Source: Coleofasciculus sp. S288 (GTDB lineage Bacteria; Cyanobacteriota; Cyanobacteriia; Cyanobacteriales; Coleofasciculaceae). Taken from it: a DNA stretch of 8,093 bases. Below are positions 6,022 through 8,093 of this stretch, in pieces. The stretch lies in contig JAIUYC010000125.1 of assembly GCA_020216575.1 (NCBI GenBank), forward strand, positions 1 to 8,093, read 5' to 3'. Below the pieces are notes generated by a model. That model saw only the letters and a list, made by a program, of their open reading frames with translations. It ran no database searches and was not told where the DNA came from. The first letter of the stretch is position 1, and the number at the start of each line of letters is the position of its first letter. Both the position numbers and the translations under genes were made by a program.

Positions 6022-7245
6022 ATGACGTATAATGTAATTCGAGTCTATACTCAGCTAGAACAGGGAGAGCAGTGGTTGCAACAGTATCAGGGACGCAAAC
6101 CCGTACTTGCTTGCATTTTAGGATTTACCGCCACAGGGTTGATCCCCGGAATTTCTGCCGCAGGTGCAACACCGGAAGCTCGCAAATATACTGCGATCGC
6201 AGATGCTGAATTTTTAGCTAACGGCATCACCCCACACCCTCAATATCCCCTGCCACCGCTGGCAGCAGGGGCATCACCCGTCCTAATTTCCCGTGCTGTC
6301 GTCGAAGCTCTTAACCTCCCCGTTTATCTGTTCAACGCGGGTTTACCCCAACCTCCATCCGTACCTGCCATTGACTTAGGTGGTGTCCCTGCCAATTGCC
6401 TCACGTCAGGAAACGCCCTACCTTTGGCAACCGTGAAACATCTCTTCGAGCAAGGCTTAAAGTGGGGTGAAAAGCTAGCGGCAATTGCGGCTGATGGATA
6501 TCTCATTATCGGCGAGTGTGTGGTGGGGGGAACCACAACTGCCCTCAGCATCCTCACTGGTTTAGGCTTTGCGGCTGCTGGCAAAGTCAACAGCAGTCAC
6601 CCCACCTGTAATCACGCCCAGAAGTGGGAGATTGTGCAGGCAGGGTTGAGGAGATGGGGAGAGCGGGAGAGTGGGAGAGCGGGAGAACCTCACCCCTTCA
6701 CCCCCTCACCCCCTCACCTCCTCCCAGAAGTCCCCTCATCTTCAAGGGTTGACCCATTTAAGCTAGTAGCAGCGGTGGGCGATCCAATGCAGATTGCAGC
6801 AGCAGGAATGGCGATCGCCGCCAGTCGCAGCAGTGGTGTTCTGCTGGCTGGGGGAACGCAAATGCTAGCTGTTTATGCCTTAGCACGAGCGTTGGCACAG
6901 CACAGCCTTGCCCCACACACATCTGCCACAGATTTTGTCGAGTACTATCCCCTGATATGGCAACCCACACAAGTCGTAGTGGGAACGACTCGCTGGGTGG
7001 CAGAAGACTCCACCGGTGATACGGTTGGATTAGCAATGGATATAAGTGACGTGCCGCTTTTGGCAACGAGATTGAGCTTTGCTACCTCTCGTCATCTTCA
7101 GCTGCAAGCCTATGAGCGGGGATATGTCAAAGAAGGTGTGGCTGCTGGCGGATGCGCGATCTCTGCCCACCTTTACAGAGGCTGGAATTCAGCGCAATTA
7201 CTTCAAGCGATTGAAGCCTTGGTAGAGCGATACTGCCAACGTTAA
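6022..7245 (+). CDS. cobT: CobT-like nicotinate-nucleotide phosphoribosyltransferase (cobamide lower-ligand activation), cyanobacterial/archaeal type
   Basis: The protein matches the TIGR00303/UPF0284 group of CobT-related enzymes. These are thought to transfer phosphoribose from nicotinate mononucleotide to the lower-ligand base of cobamides, in the cytoplasm. Conserved blocks, numbered from ATG 6022 (407 aa), are LGFTATGLIPGISAAGATPE (34-53), GASPVLISRAVVEA (83-96), GECVVGGTTTAL (164-175), KVNSSHP (188-194), AAVGDPMQ (250-257), GVLLAGGTQMLAVYAL (272-287), VVGTTRWVAEDSTGDT (319-334) and VKEGVAAGGCAI (369-380). By analogy with classical CobT, Glu165 and Glu371 are the likely catalytic glutamates. 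Cyanobacteria usually make pseudocobalamin, so the base may be adenine; this is inference. I chose ATG 6022 over GTG 6007 because family members start close to IRVYTQLEQG. Residues about 212-238 are a repeat-derived insertion. No cobalamin riboswitch is seen upstream. Confidence 0.92.
   Translation: MTYNVIRVYTQLEQGEQWLQQYQGRKPVLACILGFTATGLIPGISAAGATPEARKYTAIADAEFLANGITPHPQYPLPPLAAGASPVLISRAVVEALNLPVYLFNAGLPQPPSVPAIDLGGVPANCLTSGNALPLATVKHLFEQGLKWGEKLAAIAADGYLIIGECVVGGTTTALSILTGLGFAAAGKVNSSHPTCNHAQKWEIVQAGLRRWGERESGRAGEPHPFTPSPPHLLPEVPSSSRVDPFKLVAAVGDPMQIAAAGMAIAASRSSGVLLAGGTQMLAVYALARALAQHSLAPHTSATDFVEYYPLIWQPTQVVVGTTRWVAEDSTGDTVGLAMDISDVPLLATRLSFATSRHLQLQAYERGYVKEGVAAGGCAISAHLYRGWNSAQLLQAIEALVERYCQR
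6657..6720 (+). repeat. 8-bp-periodic repeat block inside the CobT coding region
   Basis: Four 8-bp units of the GGGAGAGC type (6657-6688: GGGAGAGC, GGGAGAGT, GGGAGAGC, GGGAGAAC) are followed without a gap by four of the CTCACCCC type (6689-6720: CTCACCCC, TTCACCCC, CTCACCCC, CTCACCTC). The block is translated as a Gly/Arg/Glu then Pro/His-rich stretch (GERESGRAGEPHPFTPSPPH). It resembles intergenic low-complexity repeats of cyanobacteria and lies between two conserved blocks of the enzyme. Confidence 0.85.
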
Positions 7246-7514
7246 TACAATTTTATTAAGTCAGTGAAAATCTTGACAATAGCGACTTGTAGGAAAATGG
7301 ATTGCATCAGCAGCACTCGGTTTTTAATCTCAGCTCAAGTACGCTTCACAGGTATGTGGCTGTACTTGCGAGCAATACCGCAAACGATGTTGTTGCAATA
7401 GTTGTAATGACTCCTACACTGACGGGTGGCAAATCTTCTGCAAGTAAGTAAAGCTGTCCTTTGTCTGCTTCTAGTACCCTATGGGTCGATTTGGGGCTTT
7501 TTTCCTTTTACATC
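7246..7514. other. Intergenic stretch between convergent genes
   Basis: These 269 bases separate the CobT stop from the stop of the convergent minus-strand gene. I see no clear hairpin terminator for either gene. A TTGACA at 7273-7278 lacks a convincing -10 box. One doubtful small ORF (7302-7451) is listed separately. A T-rich run at 7496-7509 follows GGGGC on the plus strand. Confidence 0.5.
7302..7451 (+). CDS. Doubtful 49-aa ORF with TTG start
   Basis: TTG 7302 is preceded by AGGA at 7291-7294 at a 7-nt spacing, and the frame runs 49 residues to TAA 7449. The product would have a hydrophobic Val/Ala stretch (RYVAVLASNTANDVVAIVVM) and a Gly/Ser/Lys tail (TPTLTGGKSSASK). Its composition is more protein-like than the other short frames in this gap. 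I recognise no family, the start codon is rare, and chance is a real possibility. Confidence 0.22.
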   Translation: MHQQHSVFNLSSSTLHRYVAVLASNTANDVVAIVVMTPTLTGGKSSASK

Positions 7515-7895
7515 TTAAGAGTGGATTCTACGAGCTAGTAACTGTTCCTCTAGAGCCGCAATGCGATTGTACGCCGCTGTCAGTTGAGCGGTTAAGCGTT
7601 GGACCTGAATGTCACAAGAAAGGGGAGTCTCGCTATTCTGGTGAGAATTGCTGAATTCCGTTTTGCCATCCATTAGGACATCCTTATGTTCCATCACGGA
7701 ATCAAGAAGGCTTGGACTCCGATCCGCATGCGGTTTGGCTTTTGCAACAGACGGGGAGGAATCAAAGGTCGAATGTTGCTGCTGTTTAATTTCAGATACA
7801 GATTCTGAGAGTTGACAACTCAGATGCTCTATTTTTTGGTAGAGTGCATCAACCTTATGAGTTAATGTGACAATTTGCTTTTGAACTGCATCCAT
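7515..7895 (-). CDS. Small cytoplasmic protein with coiled-coil ends, function unknown (126 aa)
   Basis: Residues 1-38 (MDAVQKQIVTLTHKV, then LYQKIEHLSCQLSESVSEIKQQQ) show a heptad-like pattern of a coiled coil. Residues 40-92 are Ser/His/Lys-rich and probably disordered. Residues 95-122 (IQVQRLTAQLTAAYNRIAALEEQLLARR) are a second amphipathic helix with clear leucine/alanine heptads. There is no signal peptide or membrane segment. It could be an oligomerisation or adaptor protein; similar short coiled-coil hypotheticals are familiar from cyanobacteria, but I know no function. ATG 7895 is the natural start, with a weak GGGA upstream on the minus strand. The gene converges on CobT and has about 200 bp of AT-rich DNA upstream (7896-8093) in which I see no other feature. 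Confidence 0.75.
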   Translation of the reverse strand: MDAVQKQIVTLTHKVDALYQKIEHLSCQLSESVSEIKQQQHSTFDSSPSVAKAKPHADRSPSLLDSVMEHKDVLMDGKTEFSNSHQNSETPLSCDIQVQRLTAQLTAAYNRIAALEEQLLARRIHS

Positions 7896-8093
7896 GCGAT
7901 CCCAATTCCCATAACTTGGTTCTCTATCATGCTAGTCACTTTCGAGTAAAAAACACCCTTGAGTGCGGATTCATTTAACTATTTGATAAGGTTGCGTAAC
8001 AAATCCGCTCATTGATTTCCCAAAATTCCCATTGAGAAAAATTGCCTAGTCTTTCAATATACTTATTTTATCTTTCGTTAGCTCCTATTTTCA

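Noticed and set aside
7273..7278. TTGACA as a promoter after CobT
   Set aside because: The sequence at the expected -10 position (AATGGA) is a poor match.
7297..7401. 34-codon plus-strand frame from ATG 7297
   Set aside because: The purine-rich site at 7291-7294 is too close to this ATG and the product has no protein-like features; the TTG frame fits the spacing better.

Overview
The window most likely comes from a filamentous cyanobacterium; a Microcoleus, Coleofasciculus or Oscillatoria-like organism is my guess from protein style and repeats, not a proof. The evidence is six copies of the HIP1 octamer GCGATCGC (225, 1753, 3240, 5975, 6193, 6811), two cyanobacterial-style membrane Ser/Thr kinase-family proteins, a cyanobacterial/archaeal-type CobT, and many short GA/CT-rich tandem repeats and small inverted-repeat elements between genes.

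Layout. 38-259 (-) encodes a 73-residue hypothetical protein. 260-659 has no convincing gene but holds two small hairpins. 660-1127 (+) encodes a small exported protein with four cysteines. A pair of related stem-loops (1169-1228) separates it from the convergent 1242-3059 (-), a complete, apparently active Ser/Thr kinase with a beta-rich middle domain and a polytopic C-terminal membrane domain. 3060-3955 is an 896-bp repeat-rich spacer: a MITE-like element built on a 28-bp perfect palindrome, a 9-bp tandem repeat, a possible promoter and a second possible inverted-repeat element. 3956-5869 (+) encodes a second kinase-fold protein whose catalytic loop reads HGNLQPSN instead of HRDxKPxN, so it is probably a pseudokinase; it has one membrane helix and a C-terminal part with three 51-residue helical repeats. 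A 152-bp gap with a 9-bp tandem repeat and a 30-bp perfect palindrome centred on HIP1 leads to 6022-7245 (+), a CobT-like phosphoribosyltransferase of cobamide lower-ligand assembly. Its reading frame is interrupted, in frame, by 8-bp-periodic repeat DNA. 7246-7514 is mostly empty apart from one doubtful 49-codon ORF, and 7515-7895 (-) encodes a 126-residue protein with coiled-coil-like ends.

How the genes relate. The active kinase and the pseudokinase are divergent neighbours and could form a membrane signalling pair, but nothing in the sequence shows that they interact. The CobT gene is separated from the pseudokinase gene by a likely terminator and is probably transcribed alone. The small exported protein and the two hypothetical proteins have no functional link to their neighbours that I can see. 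I see no tRNA, rRNA, CRISPR array, transposase or cobalamin riboswitch. The strongest signals beyond ordinary annotation are the catalytic-loop-degenerate kinase beside an intact one, the repeat DNA translated inside CobT, and the HIP1-centred palindrome.
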